Origin: Pseudonocardiales bacterium
GTDB taxonomy: Bacteria; Actinomycetota; Actinomycetes; Mycobacteriales; Pseudonocardiaceae
Assembly: GCA_019243635.1 (NCBI GenBank)
Contig: JAFAUB010000152.1
Span: forward strand, 30,647-94,646
Length of the DNA: 64,000 nt
Reading direction: 5' to 3'
Within the stretch, counting starts at the first letter, position 1, and the number at the start of each line of letters is the position of its first letter. Positions 28,903-38,286 of this stretch are shown here, piece by piece. The position numbers were made by a program, and so were the translations under genes. The notes below the pieces were generated by a model. It was not told the origin of the DNA. It saw nothing but the letters and a program-made list of their open reading frames with translations, and did no database searches.

Positions 28903-29448
28903 CTAGGGGGCCTGGCCGGCCGAGCCCGGCAGGGCCGCCATGGGTACCGGCAGGGTCACCTTGCCGGCGTTGCGGAACTGGAATGTCACCGGAGTGTTCA
29001 GCCCGGCGTGCAACGGCTGGTTGGTGGTGAGCACGACGCGCAGCTCCCCCGCGACCAGCGGGCTGGTCGGCTCGCCGGTTGTCGGGAGGGCGCCGGCAGT
29101 GCTGGTGACAGTGGTACCGGGCGGAATCCGCGGGGTGCCCAGCACCAGCGCCTGACCGGCCGCTGGGCTGGTCACGGCGATCAGCTCGTCCGCGCGGTCC
29201 GCCTGGTTGACGATGGTGAGCACCACCGGGACGGTGGACCCGGCGGGGTAGGTGCCCTGCTGGTTGTGCGGATACGGGATCAGCACGTCGCGCAGCGCGA
29301 TGGTGCTCCCGACGTTGCCGAAGGCGCCGTCGACGGCGGCTACCTGGCTGTCGGTCTGAGCGATCTGGCCCGCACCGCAGCCGACCAGCGCCAGCGCGGC
29401 GGCGCAGCAGGCCATGATCCGCGCGGCGACGATGAGAGGGACCCGCAT
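28903..29448 (-). CDS. lpqE: LpqE-like lipoprotein
   Basis: 181 residues with an N-terminal signal peptide ending in a lipobox (LVGC, about residues 21-24), then a beta-rich secreted domain. Position between radA and carD matches mycobacterial lpqE. Sequence is similar in layout to the copper-chaperone PCuAC-like fold assigned to that family, but metal ligands are not obvious. Membrane-anchored, function not established. Symbol given from synteny. Confidence 0.75.
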   Translation of the reverse strand: MRVPLIVAARIMACCAAALALVGCGAGQIAQTDSQVAAVDGAFGNVGSTIALRDVLIPYPHNQQGTYPAGSTVPVVLTIVNQADRADELIAVTSPAAGQALVLGTPRIPPGTTVTSTAGALPTTGEPTSPLVAGELRVVLTTNQPLHAGLNTPVTFQFRNAGKVTLPVPMAALPGSAGQAP

Positions 29449-29694
29449 CAGCGCAGCGTATCCGACCCGCCCGTCCGGTAGGGCCGTCCGGTGGGCCCGG
29501 TGCCTCGGTGCATCCGCCCCGCCGATGCAGGTCCATAGTGGAGGGACCGTGAGCTGCGGAGCACCGAGCTGCCTGGTGTGGGCCGCCGGCTGGATCGTTT
29601 GACCTGCGACGACGCCCTAGGTGGTACTACGTACCCCGCGCGCCACGATTTTCAGGCGTGGTAACCTGGGTACAGCGAAAGGGGCAGAGGACAC

Positions 29695-30183
29695 ATGGTT
29701 TTCAAGGTCGGAGAGACCGTCGTCTACCCGCATCACGGTGCCGCTCTCATCGAGGCCATTGAGATTCGAGTGATCAAGGGGGAGGAGAAGAAGTATCTCG
29801 TCCTCAAGGTCGCTCAAGGCGATCTCACCGTTCGCGTTCCCGCCGCTAACGCCGAATTCGTCGGCGTCCGGGACGTGGTCGGCCAAGAGGGTCTCGACCG
29901 GGTTTTCGACGTGCTGCGCGCTCCCCACACCGAGGAGCCGACGAACTGGTCACGGCGGTACAAGGCCAACCTGGAGAAACTCGCCTCCGGCGACGTCAAC
30001 AAAGTGGCTGAAGTGGTCCGGGACCTCTGGCGTCGTGAGCGCGATCGCGGTCTGTCGGCTGGTGAGAAGCGTATGCTCGCGAAGGCGCGCCAGATCCTGG
30101 TGAGTGAGCTCGCCCTCGCCGAGGGTACCAACGAGGACAACGCCGAGGTACTGCTCGACGAGGTTCTCGCTGCGGCCTCCTGA
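29695..30183 (+). CDS. carD: CarD-family RNA polymerase-binding regulator
   Basis: 162 residues. CarD binds RNA polymerase beta and stabilises open promoter complexes; essential in mycobacteria. The N-terminal Tudor-like RNAP-interaction domain ([19 protein letters not shown]) and C-terminal helical DNA-binding domain with the tryptophan ([11 protein letters not shown]) are clear. AGAGGA lies before the ATG, and the upstream region carries a promoter-like TAACCT at about 29660. Monocistronic or leading ispD. Confidence 0.97.
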   Translation: MVFKVGETVVYPHHGAALIEAIEIRVIKGEEKKYLVLKVAQGDLTVRVPAANAEFVGVRDVVGQEGLDRVFDVLRAPHTEEPTNWSRRYKANLEKLASGDVNKVAEVVRDLWRRERDRGLSAGEKRMLAKARQILVSELALAEGTNEDNAEVLLDEVLAAAS

Positions 30184-30221
30184 GCCGGAGCCTCCCGCAT
30201 CGTGGCGGCCTGAGCCCGGAC

Positions 30222-30935
30222 GTGACGACGTCGCCGACCCGTGTCCTGGTTCCCCGAGTCGTGGCGCTGGTGCCGGCTGCGGGGCAGGGCGTGCGGTTGG
30301 CGGCCGGGATGCCGAAGGCCTTCGTGTCGCTGCGGGGTCGTCCGCTGATCTGGCACTGCGTGCAGGGGCTGGTGGCGTCCGGTTGCGTCGAGGTGGTGGT
30401 GGTTGCGGTCGATGAGCACCACCACGACCACGCCCGAGCAGCCCTCGCCGAGGCCGGGTGCCGGGTGCGGATCGTTACCGGCGGGGCGCACCGCGCCGCG
30501 TCGGTCCGGGCGGCCTTGTGTGCCGTGCCCGACGCCGAGGTGGTGTTGGTGCATGACGCCGCCCGCTGCCTCACCCCGGTCAGCGTCATCCAGGCGGTGG
30601 CGCAGGCGGTACTCGCCGGGCAGCGAGCCGTGGTGCCGGTTCTGCCGGTGGCCGACACGATCAAGCAGGTGGACTCCGACGGTCGGGTCCTGGGCACTGT
30701 GGACCGGGCGGCCTTGCGGGTGGTGCAGACTCCGCAGGGGTTCGCCGGGGACCTGTTACGGCGGGCCCACCAGGCGCCATGCGCTCCGGTGACCGACGAC
30801 GCCGGACTCGTCGAGGCTCTCGGGGTGACCGTGGCCACGCTACCGGGCCACCCGCACGCCTTCAAGATCACCACTCCGTTCGATCTCGCCGTCGCTGAGG
30901 TGGTGGCCGGCGGGAGGGTCGCCGGTCAGGCATGA
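30222..30935 (+). CDS. ispD: 2-C-methyl-D-erythritol 4-phosphate cytidylyltransferase
   Basis: 237 residues, third step of the MEP isoprenoid pathway. It has the CTP-binding N-terminal signature [20 protein letters not shown], the [10 protein letters not shown] motif (residues about 107-116) and PQGF near 170. The GTG start is 38 bp after carD. It overlaps ispF by 4 bp (ATGA). Confidence 0.96.
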   Translation: MTTSPTRVLVPRVVALVPAAGQGVRLAAGMPKAFVSLRGRPLIWHCVQGLVASGCVEVVVVAVDEHHHDHARAALAEAGCRVRIVTGGAHRAASVRAALCAVPDAEVVLVHDAARCLTPVSVIQAVAQAVLAGQRAVVPVLPVADTIKQVDSDGRVLGTVDRAALRVVQTPQGFAGDLLRRAHQAPCAPVTDDAGLVEALGVTVATLPGHPHAFKITTPFDLAVAEVVAGGRVAGQA

Positions 30936-31396
30936 GGGTCGGGATCGGCACCGACGTACACCCGGTGGAACCCGGCCGGGACTGCTGGATCGCCGGGCTG
31001 CACTGGCCTGGGCTGCCGGGCTGCGCCGGGCACTCCGACGGAGACGTCGCCGCGCACGCGCTGTGCGACGCCGCGCTGTCCGCCGCCGGCCTCGGCGACC
31101 TGGGCGCGGTGTTCGGCACCGGCGAGCAGCGGTGGGCCGGGGCACACGGTGCCGAGCTGCTCACCGAGGTACACCGTCGGCTGATCATCCAGGGCTGGGT
31201 GGTGGGCAACGGCGCGGTGCAGGTGATCGGTAACGCGCCGCAGGTGGGTAGCCGCCGAGCCGAGGCGCAGCGAGTGCTGTCCGAGGCCTTGGGCGGCCCC
31301 GTCTCGGTATCCGGCACCACTACCGACGGCCTCGGGCTGACCGGCCGCGGCGAGGGCGTCGCCGCCGTGGCGACGGTGCTGCTCGTGCGTGCGTAG
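30932..31396 (+). CDS. ispF: 2-C-methyl-D-erythritol 2,4-cyclodiphosphate synthase
   Basis: 154 residues, the zinc enzyme following IspD/IspE. The metal ligands DVH (residues 8-10) and the [15 protein letters not shown] motif are present, as is the C-terminal [18 protein letters not shown]. Normally cysS follows directly in this gene order, but here a regulator pair and an 8.9-kb island intervene. Confidence 0.96.
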   Translation: MRVGIGTDVHPVEPGRDCWIAGLHWPGLPGCAGHSDGDVAAHALCDAALSAAGLGDLGAVFGTGEQRWAGAHGAELLTEVHRRLIIQGWVVGNGAVQVIGNAPQVGSRRAEAQRVLSEALGGPVSVSGTTTDGLGLTGRGEGVAAVATVLLVRA

Positions 31397-31427
31397 CCGC
31401 CGGCCACGCAGTGCCGCCGGCCACAGA

Positions 31428-31841
31428 TTAAAGACTTCGTGCGACTGCCTGCACCACCCGGCTACCAAGAGAAGTGTGGTGCCGGACAACGACGGGGATC
31501 TCGAGCCCGATCGCCTCGTTGAGTATGCCCAGTGCGAACGTGTCGCTGATGCCGGCTGCCCACTTGTTGATGGTATTGAAGGTGGCGGGAACCACAGCGA
31601 CGGCGTCAGCCCGCGGCAATGAGTCCGGGTCACCGGGCAGCCGGTGATCGTGCCGGATCGGGTAGCCCGTCCGCTGTTCGAGTACATGGTGGTCTATCCA
31701 GCTCGCCGCGCGTGGAGTGGGGATGACGCAGATGCACCACCCTGCTTGGTGCAGGAACTCGACCAGTTCGTCGATGTGTCGCGCCGGTGGCGCCGCACAG
31801 ACCACGGGGTAGAGCAGCGGTCTCGGCTGACCCTCACTCAT
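31428..31841 (-). pseudogene. C-terminally truncated flavoprotein (Dfp-like)
   Basis: 137 residues of the actinobacterial flavoprotein/phosphopantothenoylcysteine-decarboxylase-like family. VVCAAPPAR, TPRAASWID and ADAVAVVPATFNTINKWAAGISDTFALGILNEAIG are intact, giving the FMN site. The usual C-terminal third is absent: after IPVVVRHHT the sequence departs from the family and stops 31 bp from ispF. The ATG overlaps the stop of the upstream XRE remnant (ATGA), so the pair was once an operon. Confidence 0.6.
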
Positions 31842-33020
31842 GGGAGCAATCCGGCCCGTGCAGCCAGCCCTCGCAAGCCTGGCGTGTCACCCCGACATTC
31901 CCGAGCCATGAGGGTGCTGAGCAGCGTCCTGGCTGAGGCGTTGCGAGATACGGCCTGCTCAGCGGCCCTCTCCGCCTCGAGGAGGTGCAGGACCGCCACG
32001 GCATCATCAGCGTGGCCGGCGGCGACCCACCCCGTTTCCAGGTGCACCTGCGAGCGGCGACCACGCAACACGGCAGGCAAGGCATCGGTGTCGATGCTCC
32101 CAGCGATCTGGGCAGCTCTCTTGGCATTTCCGAGGAGGGACTGTACGGACAACTGATGGATGGCGACGTTGGTGGGGCCAAAGGCCGTCCAGGGCCGGTT
32201 GCCGTCACACCCGAGCTGCTCGGCGAGCTGACTCGCTTCGCGCAGAACGTCTTGCGTCGCGTTGTCGTCACCACACCGCGCGGCGATGATGCCGAGCAGT
32301 AACAGCAAAGAACCTCGCACTGAGAGCGTTTCTTCCTGACGGCAGTTCAGGCGCGACGTTGCCGCAACGCTCGGCGCGATCTGCGGCCACTGAAGCCAGA
32401 ACTACGTCGCCTGACTTCGTGGCGAGCTTGGCTGTGGCGAGGTAGGCGGTAGCCATAGCATGCCGCGTGGTCGTCCTACCGGCTAGGCGTTCGTCGGAGC
32501 CGGTATCGACCCGGTGTCGCAGACAGGTGAGGACTGCAGGCAGGAGTTGCGCGGCGGCATCGTATTCGGCGAGTTGGTAGAGGCGATGGGCCTGCACGGT
32601 GGCGACCAGGGCGCTCGTTGCTGAGTGTGTCTCGGGGGCGCTCACGCCCATCGGTACCGGTAGCGGCGTGCCGAGCACGACACTGCGCAGACCGCGCGGC
32701 GCATGGGCCGGAGGATCCGGTGCTACGATGGACCTGCCGCAGGCGGCACTCACCTGCGAGCCGAGCGCTCCTGACTCACTGACGAGGGGTACCGGCGTGG
32801 CGATGCCGCAGTCGGTGGTGACAGCGGCGAGGAAGCGGTCGCGCTGGACGTCGGAGGTCTTGTCCAGGGCATGGCGCAGGGCCAGGCCCGGGTGCGTGGC
32901 GCCGCGTTCGGCGTTGCCGATCGTCCGCTTCGCGAAGCCTGGGGTTCTGGCGAAGTCGTGCTGGGACTGGCACAGCCCCACATCACGGAGCAGGCGGATC
33001 CGGACCGCAGTCCATTCCAT
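31838..33020 (-). pseudogene. Frameshifted XRE/TPR regulator
   Basis: An N-terminal part (33020 down to about 32340) with an HTH-like region and helical body, and a C-terminal part in another frame (about 32330 to 31838) with GRPWTAFGPTNVAIH and TPGLRGLAARAG. These are ends of the same XRE-family regulator. Between them the expected middle helical segment is missing and the frame shifts, so an internal deletion is likely. The HTH itself looks degenerate. The first 16 bp lie inside the left 181-bp repeat. Confidence 0.65.
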
Positions 33021-33185
33021 CGCCGAAGGGTACTGCGATGACCGGGTAGGACCGCACAGCATCTGTGGCTGGACGGACCACGCTCTACGATCCTCCCGTG
33101 AGCCTGCACCTCCACGACACCGCGACGCGCAGCCTGCGGGAGTTCGTCCCGCTGCGGCCCCGCACGGCGTCGATCTACGTGTGTG
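33005..33185. repeat. cysS: Left 181-bp direct repeat (copy of the cysS 5' end)
   Basis: Identical to 41912-42092 at 179 of 181 positions. It contains the start of the XRE gene, the shared promoter gap and the first 29 codons of cysS (GTG at 33098), which then run into unrelated sequence. The two copies bracket an 8.9-kb island. Confidence 0.92.
33098..33185 (+). pseudogene. cysS: Truncated cysS 5' fragment
   Basis: 29 codons identical in protein to the start of the real cysteinyl-tRNA synthetase, including [16 protein letters not shown]. The match ends at 33185 and the frame continues only into island sequence. It keeps the cysS promoter, so it may still drive transcription toward the island. 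Confidence 0.85.
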
Positions 33186-33291
33186 TACGCCCTAAACCCA
33201 CGAACGAGCGTGTGAAGGCGCCGACACGATGGGGCAATGAGCTGCGAGTAGGCGTCAGCTGGTCCTGCTGCGTACCGTCGCCCAGAGTTCC

Positions 33292-33642
33292 TCACGATCC
33301 GGCTGGCGGCTCGTGATCGCCCGGCAGGTTCCCCATCCACACGAGCCGACTGTCGAAGCCGCCGCGCTCCTGTCGTTTGTCCCGGGCGAGTGCCAGCAAT
33401 TCGTCCTGACCGACACCGTGCAGCGCCGCGGCGGCGAAGCAGACCTCGACGAGGTCGGCCACCTCAGCCACGTCTCCGGAACTCAGGTACTCCTCCAGCT
33501 CCTCCTCCAGCTTCGCGCGCACGTACCGGCCGTAGTCCTCCGGTGACGCGGTCTCGATGACGGGGGTGAGCCCCGCCTGCAGGATGATCTCTGGAATCCG
33601 GTCACGTACCAGCTTCCCCCGCATATTCGTGCCACTCGTCAT
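33292..33642 (-). CDS. MazG-like nucleotide pyrophosphohydrolase
   Basis: 116 residues of the MazG/phosphoribosyl-ATP pyrophosphohydrolase-like group. Signatures: GKLVRDRIPEII at the start, KLEEELEEYL with the metal-binding Glu pairs and DVAEVADLVEV (E-x3-D type). The C-terminus RQERGGFDSRLVW is typical of short standalone members. Such enzymes remove unwanted NTPs. ATG 33642 is chosen over longer starts because it opens right before the conserved N-terminus. Last gene of the minus-strand run in the island. Confidence 0.82.
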   Translation of the reverse strand: MTSGTNMRGKLVRDRIPEIILQAGLTPVIETASPEDYGRYVRAKLEEELEEYLSSGDVAEVADLVEVCFAAAALHGVGQDELLALARDKRQERGGFDSRLVWMGNLPGDHEPPAGS

Positions 33643-33695
33643 GGCGACGGACAGTAGCAGGAGGACAGCGGAACGTAGCCGGCTATACCGGCCGC

Positions 33696-35423
33696 TCAGC
33701 CTGGCGAGACCGTCGACCGCATAAGCGTGGCGCGACCGGCGCTGAACCGGGCCAGCGGTACCTGTCGCGGCGAACACGACAGGTAGTCCAATCCCAGGGA
33801 CACGAGGTATTCCACCGACGTCGGGTCGGCGGCGTGCTCCCCGCATAGGCCGATCGGGAGATCCGGTCGCCTGTCCCGCGCCTCGCCGATGCAGATGCGC
33901 AGGAGGCGCCCGACGCCTTCACGATCGAGGCACTCGAAGGGATCCGCAGCAAGCACCTGGTCACGGACGTAGGAGCCGAGGAAGCCGACTTCGGCGTCGT
34001 CACGGGACAGGGCCAGTGTGAACTGCGTCAGGTCGTTACTGCCGATCGACAGGAAGTCGGCGTGTGCAGCGAGACCGGTCACGTTGAGCGCTATCCGGGG
34101 AACCTCGATCATGCAGCCAACGGCAGGTGGGGAGGCTCGACCGCCGGGCGCCTCCCGCTCAAAGACGCACTCGACGACCTGCCTCGTTCGCCTGAACTCC
34201 TCGCTGAAGCCGGCCATCGGCACCAGGATCCGGACATCCGCGTGCAGACCTTGCTCCGTGACCGCTCGGCGGGACCGCGCGATGGCGGCCACCTGCGCGA
34301 CACCCAGGTCGGTGTTGACCAGAAAGTCGCGGACGCCACGGGTGCCCATCATCGGATTCACCTCAGCGATTCCGGCCGTCGGGTCGGTCTCGCCGACCGA
34401 ACCATCCACGAACTCGTGGCGCGGAACGTCCACCAGCCGGACGGTGACCGGTACGCCGTCAGCCGCCAGCAGGATATCGGTGAGCAGAGTTGTGAGGAGC
34501 CACGTCACGTCCTCGGCCGCGCGGGCACGTGCCGCGGGATCCCTTTGCGCGAAGACCCTCCGAAGCTGGGCCGTTCCTCCTCCGACCGCGAGAACGTGCT
34601 CAAGGCGACAGAGTCCGACCCCGGATGCGCCCAGTTCCTTCGCCGTGCGTACATCCTCGCCGCTGTCGGCGTTCGCGTGCACCTGGATCATCCGAGACTG
34701 GTCGGCCCATCCGATGAGCTCCGCGAGAGCTGGTGTCATCGAGCCGTCGGTCACGGTGGCGCTGGCCGGATAGAGATGTCCCCGGCTCCCGTCGACTGTC
34801 ACGACATCGAGGCGCGACACCGCACGGCCACCGATCCGGAGCACCTCGGACGCATAGTCCAGCACGGCGTCCCGAAACCCGGCGATCATCGGCAGTCCAA
34901 GACCCTTCGCCACGACTGCGGCGTGCGAGGTCGCACCGCCGCGCAACGCGACCACACCCGCGAGATACCTTCTAGCGCCGAAGTCATCCGGCTGCGGGTC
35001 GCCGACCACTAGTACGCAGCGACCACCGCTCGCACCGACTAGACCCGCCTCGTCCGCGCTGAAGACCACCCGACCGGACCCAGCACCCGGCGAGACACCG
35101 AGCCCCACACCAAGCAGGCCCTCGGCGGTCGGCACGACGGTCGGGCTCAGACAGGCCCGTACCTGCTCCGGGGTTACCGCGAGCACCGCCTCGCCCGGGG
35201 ACATGACGCCGATGCGCACAAGATCATGTATCGCCGCGACGTACGCGAGCGGCTGCATCCGCGCATTGCGGACGCGGGTAGGCCAGGCACGGTCCTTCGT
35301 CAGCTCGAACTCGAACTCCACCGGAGCGCGACGCTCTCGCTCGAGTCGGTTCGCGAGCTCGGCCAGTTGCTCCCAAGCGTCATGGTGTCGGGCCGCCAGC
35401 AGACTCAGCGGCTCCATCACCAT
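33696..35423 (-). CDS. PPDK-like PEP-utilising enzyme without its ATP-grasp domain
   Basis: 575 residues. Pyruvate phosphate dikinase has an ATP-binding domain, a swivelling phosphohistidine domain and a PEP/pyruvate TIM barrel. Here the ATP-binding part is missing except for a short tail (about residues 35-90). The phosphohistidine motif GGATSHAAVVAKG (His167), the barrel and the catalytic cysteine motif GLCGEHAADP (Cys527) are intact. It should accept phosphate from PEP on His167, but the final acceptor is unknown. There is a 154-bp gap after the cysteine desulfurase gene. Confidence 0.8.
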   Translation of the reverse strand: MVMEPLSLLAARHHDAWEQLAELANRLERERRAPVEFEFELTKDRAWPTRVRNARMQPLAYVAAIHDLVRIGVMSPGEAVLAVTPEQVRACLSPTVVPTAEGLLGVGLGVSPGAGSGRVVFSADEAGLVGASGGRCVLVVGDPQPDDFGARRYLAGVVALRGGATSHAAVVAKGLGLPMIAGFRDAVLDYASEVLRIGGRAVSRLDVVTVDGSRGHLYPASATVTDGSMTPALAELIGWADQSRMIQVHANADSGEDVRTAKELGASGVGLCRLEHVLAVGGGTAQLRRVFAQRDPAARARAAEDVTWLLTTLLTDILLAADGVPVTVRLVDVPRHEFVDGSVGETDPTAGIAEVNPMMGTRGVRDFLVNTDLGVAQVAAIARSRRAVTEQGLHADVRILVPMAGFSEEFRRTRQVVECVFEREAPGGRASPPAVGCMIEVPRIALNVTGLAAHADFLSIGSNDLTQFTLALSRDDAEVGFLGSYVRDQVLAADPFECLDREGVGRLLRICIGEARDRRPDLPIGLCGEHAADPTSVEYLVSLGLDYLSCSPRQVPLARFSAGRATLMRSTVSPG

Positions 35424-35577
35424 CCAGTCAGCGACGTCCTCTTAGCGGACCGTCAGTGAAACGTCCGGTAAGACCCAGGCTCCCGCTTACCGGGTGGCGG
35501 CTCGTGCACCATCCAGAGAGGCTGAGTAGCCCTGAATACTGGGTCACGTCACCAGCCTTTCAGACGATATGAACACG

Positions 35578-36771
35578 CTATTTCGCCCTTCCGGTGGACA
35601 CTTCCTGGTCCGCGCGGGATCTAGCCCGGGATCTCATCAGCAGGGGCACCAGGCGCTCTACGCACTCATGGCAGTCGTCCCATTCGGTTGCCCGGCCGAA
35701 CCCGATGCGCAGCGTCGAACGGCTGAGCGTCCGGGACAGGCCCAGGGCCAGCAGGACGTGCGAAGGTTCCGTCCGACCCGACGTACAGGACGAGCCCATC
35801 GCCAGGCCGAGGCACGGGTCGGCCCGCAGCACCTCGTCGACCTCGACACCGGGGAAGGTGACGCTCAGGTTCCCCGGGATGCGCTTCGTCGGGTGGCCGT
35901 TCACGAACGCGTCCGGCATCGCGGCCAACAATGCCTCCGCGAACCGCGTCCGCAGGGTCACTGTATGGATCCTGTCGGCCGACCGCCGCTCTACAGCCAG
36001 CTCGGCGGCAGTGCCCATGCCGACAATGCCCGGCACGTTCAGGGTCCCGGGGCGCAGCGCCGACTCGGTTCTTCCCAACCCCTTCCCCAGGCTGCATCCT
36101 CTGCGCACATACAGGGCGCCGATGCCCTTCGGTCCGTAGAACTTATGCGCGGAGAAGGAAGCGAGGTCTACCCCCAGCTCCTGCACGTCCACCTCGAGAG
36201 CACCGGCGGTCTGCGTCAGGTCGGCGTGAAGCAGGACACCTACGGCACGCGTGATACGGCTGATGTCGGCAAGCGGTTGAATCGTCCCGACCTCGTTGTT
36301 CGCGTGCATGACGGACACGAGTCCCGTCTCCGGACGGATCAAGGACTCGACCTGTGTCGGGTCGACCCGCCCCTGACGATCAACCGCGAGGTAGCTGACC
36401 TCGTGTCCGGCCCGCACCAGTTCGGCGGCCGGGCCCAGCACCGAGGAATGCTCGATCGCGGTGGTGATGAAGTGGTTTCGCTCTGCGGCGACAAAGATCT
36501 TCCGAATGGCTATGGCGTTGCTCTCGGTGGCACCTGCTGTGAAGACGATCTCGTCTGAGGACAGCGCCCCGATCAGTTGCGCGACCTGTTGCCGTGCTGC
36601 GGCAACGTGGAACGCGGCAGCCGTCCCGTAGCTGTGGTGTGAACCCGCGTTGCCGAACTGATCCGAGAAGAACGGCAGCATCGCGGCCACAACACTTGGG
36701 TCCACCGGAGTGGTTGCTTGATAGTCGAAGTAAAGAGCACCGCGCCTCCCCGCCTCAGTCGTGTCAGCCAT
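35578..36771 (-). CDS. Cysteine desulfurase (IscS/NifS/DndA type)
   Basis: 397-residue class V PLP enzyme that takes sulfur from cysteine as a persulfide. YFDYQATTPVDP (residues 14-25), the His108 that stacks on PLP, the PLP lysine Lys210 in FSAHKFYGPKG and the catalytic loop GSSCTSG (Cys329) are all present. ATG 36771 has GGGAGAA upstream and overlaps the previous gene by 8 bp. No IscU, SufU or complete dnd genes are nearby; its sulfur acceptor is therefore unknown. Tight linkage with nucleotide-type genes suggests a dedicated sulfur donor (inference). Confidence 0.9.
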   Translation of the reverse strand: MADTTEAGRRGALYFDYQATTPVDPSVVAAMLPFFSDQFGNAGSHHSYGTAAAFHVAAARQQVAQLIGALSSDEIVFTAGATESNAIAIRKIFVAAERNHFITTAIEHSSVLGPAAELVRAGHEVSYLAVDRQGRVDPTQVESLIRPETGLVSVMHANNEVGTIQPLADISRITRAVGVLLHADLTQTAGALEVDVQELGVDLASFSAHKFYGPKGIGALYVRRGCSLGKGLGRTESALRPGTLNVPGIVGMGTAAELAVERRSADRIHTVTLRTRFAEALLAAMPDAFVNGHPTKRIPGNLSVTFPGVEVDEVLRADPCLGLAMGSSCTSGRTEPSHVLLALGLSRTLSRSTLRIGFGRATEWDDCHECVERLVPLLMRSRARSRADQEVSTGRAK

Positions 36772-37663
36772 ATTTGTTTCTCCCATCAATGATGTCCCAG
36801 TAGACATTGCGGCCGTCGCCCAGATCGGACCAGCCAGTCGCCACGCAGGTCCACCCCGCCTGCGGGATGCCAGCCGCGATCGAGAACGCGTCCCGATGCC
36901 AGTTGGGTAGGTGCCGCAGTGCAGACGTCAGGTCGAACGGCTTGAAGAGCTCGCCGTACCCCTGCTCCAGCAGCCAGATCCGGGCGCGCTCGATGCGGGT
37001 GACTTTGTCGATCACCGCCTGCCCCGGCAGGCAGTGCGCGCCGATGAAGTCCAGCCGTGCTTCGAGCCTGGCCGTCACGGACGTATCCACCACGGTGACG
37101 AAGACATCGTGTGGCCAAAGGGTCTCCGGCCGGTGCCAGTCGACGTTGCGGACCTTGATCCGGGCGTGCGGCTGCACACCACTCCTGGCCAGGTCGGCGA
37201 GGTCATATCCGGGTCCAAGCACCTCGATCGTCAACTGCCCGGCTTCGCTGTGAGACGCGTCACGGTCGATCCGTATCATCGCGGTCAGCCTGTTGGTGAA
37301 CCGGTTCGTCGGTTCCATCAGCAGGACGGCCCGACGGTGCGAAAGTAAATCGTGTGCGTGTTCGACTGCCTGTTCCACGGTCAGCGTGTGGCCGCCCCGC
37401 TGGTACTCCGTGGTCTCCATTCCCCCGTCGGATCGGATCATCACCGCCGTGCTGTCGTGTAGCCGCGCGAACGCCTCGACGGCGTCGACAAGCTGCGGTG
37501 CTGCGTCAGGCGTTATCAGGCATGCGTCCAGGACGACTAGACCCAGAGAACGCATCAAGCAATGCGTTGACCATTTCGGCCATCGCCGGTCCTGTGCCCT
37601 TTCTCTGCTCTCCGCCGGGGTTAGCAGGGAGAGGGTCAGAGGTGCGTCGCGGGTGCCAGGCAT
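36764..37663 (-). CDS. Unknown island protein (family A)
   Basis: 299 residues, no recognised family. A conserved core at about residues 75-165 reads MIRSDGGMETTEYQRGG, then RAVLLMEPTNRFTN and TIEVLGPGYDLADLARSG, followed by a His/Trp-rich C-terminal part. The core is shared with the shorter gene at 38875-39273, so the two are paralogues. No membrane segment or signal peptide. The ATG overlaps the HIT gene stop as TGATG. The alternating polar/hydrophobic pattern suggests an enzyme, but no catalytic motif is recognisable. Confidence 0.7.
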   Translation of the reverse strand: MPGTRDAPLTLSLLTPAESRERAQDRRWPKWSTHCLMRSLGLVVLDACLITPDAAPQLVDAVEAFARLHDSTAVMIRSDGGMETTEYQRGGHTLTVEQAVEHAHDLLSHRRAVLLMEPTNRFTNRLTAMIRIDRDASHSEAGQLTIEVLGPGYDLADLARSGVQPHARIKVRNVDWHRPETLWPHDVFVTVVDTSVTARLEARLDFIGAHCLPGQAVIDKVTRIERARIWLLEQGYGELFKPFDLTSALRHLPNWHRDAFSIAAGIPQAGWTCVATGWSDLGDGRNVYWDIIDGRNKYG

Positions 37664-38286
37664 CAAGGCATCCGGTACGGTAGCAGCGACGTTCCGACCA
37701 GTGCGTCGTACGTCCACTGGCGCTCCAAGTCGAAAGGGTGGTCACGCCAGTCCCATTGAGACGCCTTGCCGTAAATGTTCGCGCACACTCGACGCACCCA
37801 CTGCCGGGGAAACTCTGTCGCCGGCCAGATGTAGTGCATTGTGGACGTTGGCGAAACATATACATAGGCCTCATCGACGGAAGCAAGGCACTCCACGAGA
37901 GTCCGGTACGGCTCTGTCGAGCCTCCGATCTTAACATACTCCTTGAGGACCCGATCCGGAGTCGGCACCGGGATGAGATGCATGTGTGCGTGGTCACAGC
38001 AGCCAGCTCCGAGGTCACACTTCCACGGGCCATGCTCGGCCACAATTATCGGGCCGTACCGGTCGGCCAAAATACCCCGTAGATAGTTGATGTCCTGCTC
38101 ACACTCGCGTAATTCCGCGCTGTCGAGATCGGCGAATGCGAGCGTGTGCTCGTGCGGCATGTAGAGCAAATATCCCTCGGTGAGGCAGCCGATCGTTGGA
38201 ACAAGCACCCGGCTCTGCGTGCGAGCCACGATCCGAGTCACCTCGACCGGCTGAGCGAACTCATCGCAAAAAGCGCAGTCAATCAC
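37663..38286 (-). CDS. HIT-family protein
   Basis: 207 residues. The histidine triad HAHMHLIP (His99, His101, His103) fits the HphiHphiHphiphi motif of HIT/Fhit/GalT-type nucleotide hydrolases and transferases. An N-terminal CAFC pair (Cys4, Cys7) probably binds zinc. The region YLLYMPHEHTLAFADLD corresponds to the first conserved HIT block. Length exceeds a minimal HIT protein by about 80 residues. GTG 38286 is chosen for its GGAGGGG site and overlaps the previous gene by 8 bp. Confidence 0.8.
   Translation of the reverse strand: MIDCAFCDEFAQPVEVTRIVARTQSRVLVPTIGCLTEGYLLYMPHEHTLAFADLDSAELRECEQDINYLRGILADRYGPIIVAEHGPWKCDLGAGCCDHAHMHLIPVPTPDRVLKEYVKIGGSTEPYRTLVECLASVDEAYVYVSPTSTMHYIWPATEFPRQWVRRVCANIYGKASQWDWRDHPFDLERQWTYDALVGTSLLPYRMP

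Noticed and set aside
27446..29536. Fused radA-lpqE-length frame
   Set aside because: The part above 28840 is a shadow of the lipoprotein gene; RadA begins at its zinc finger.
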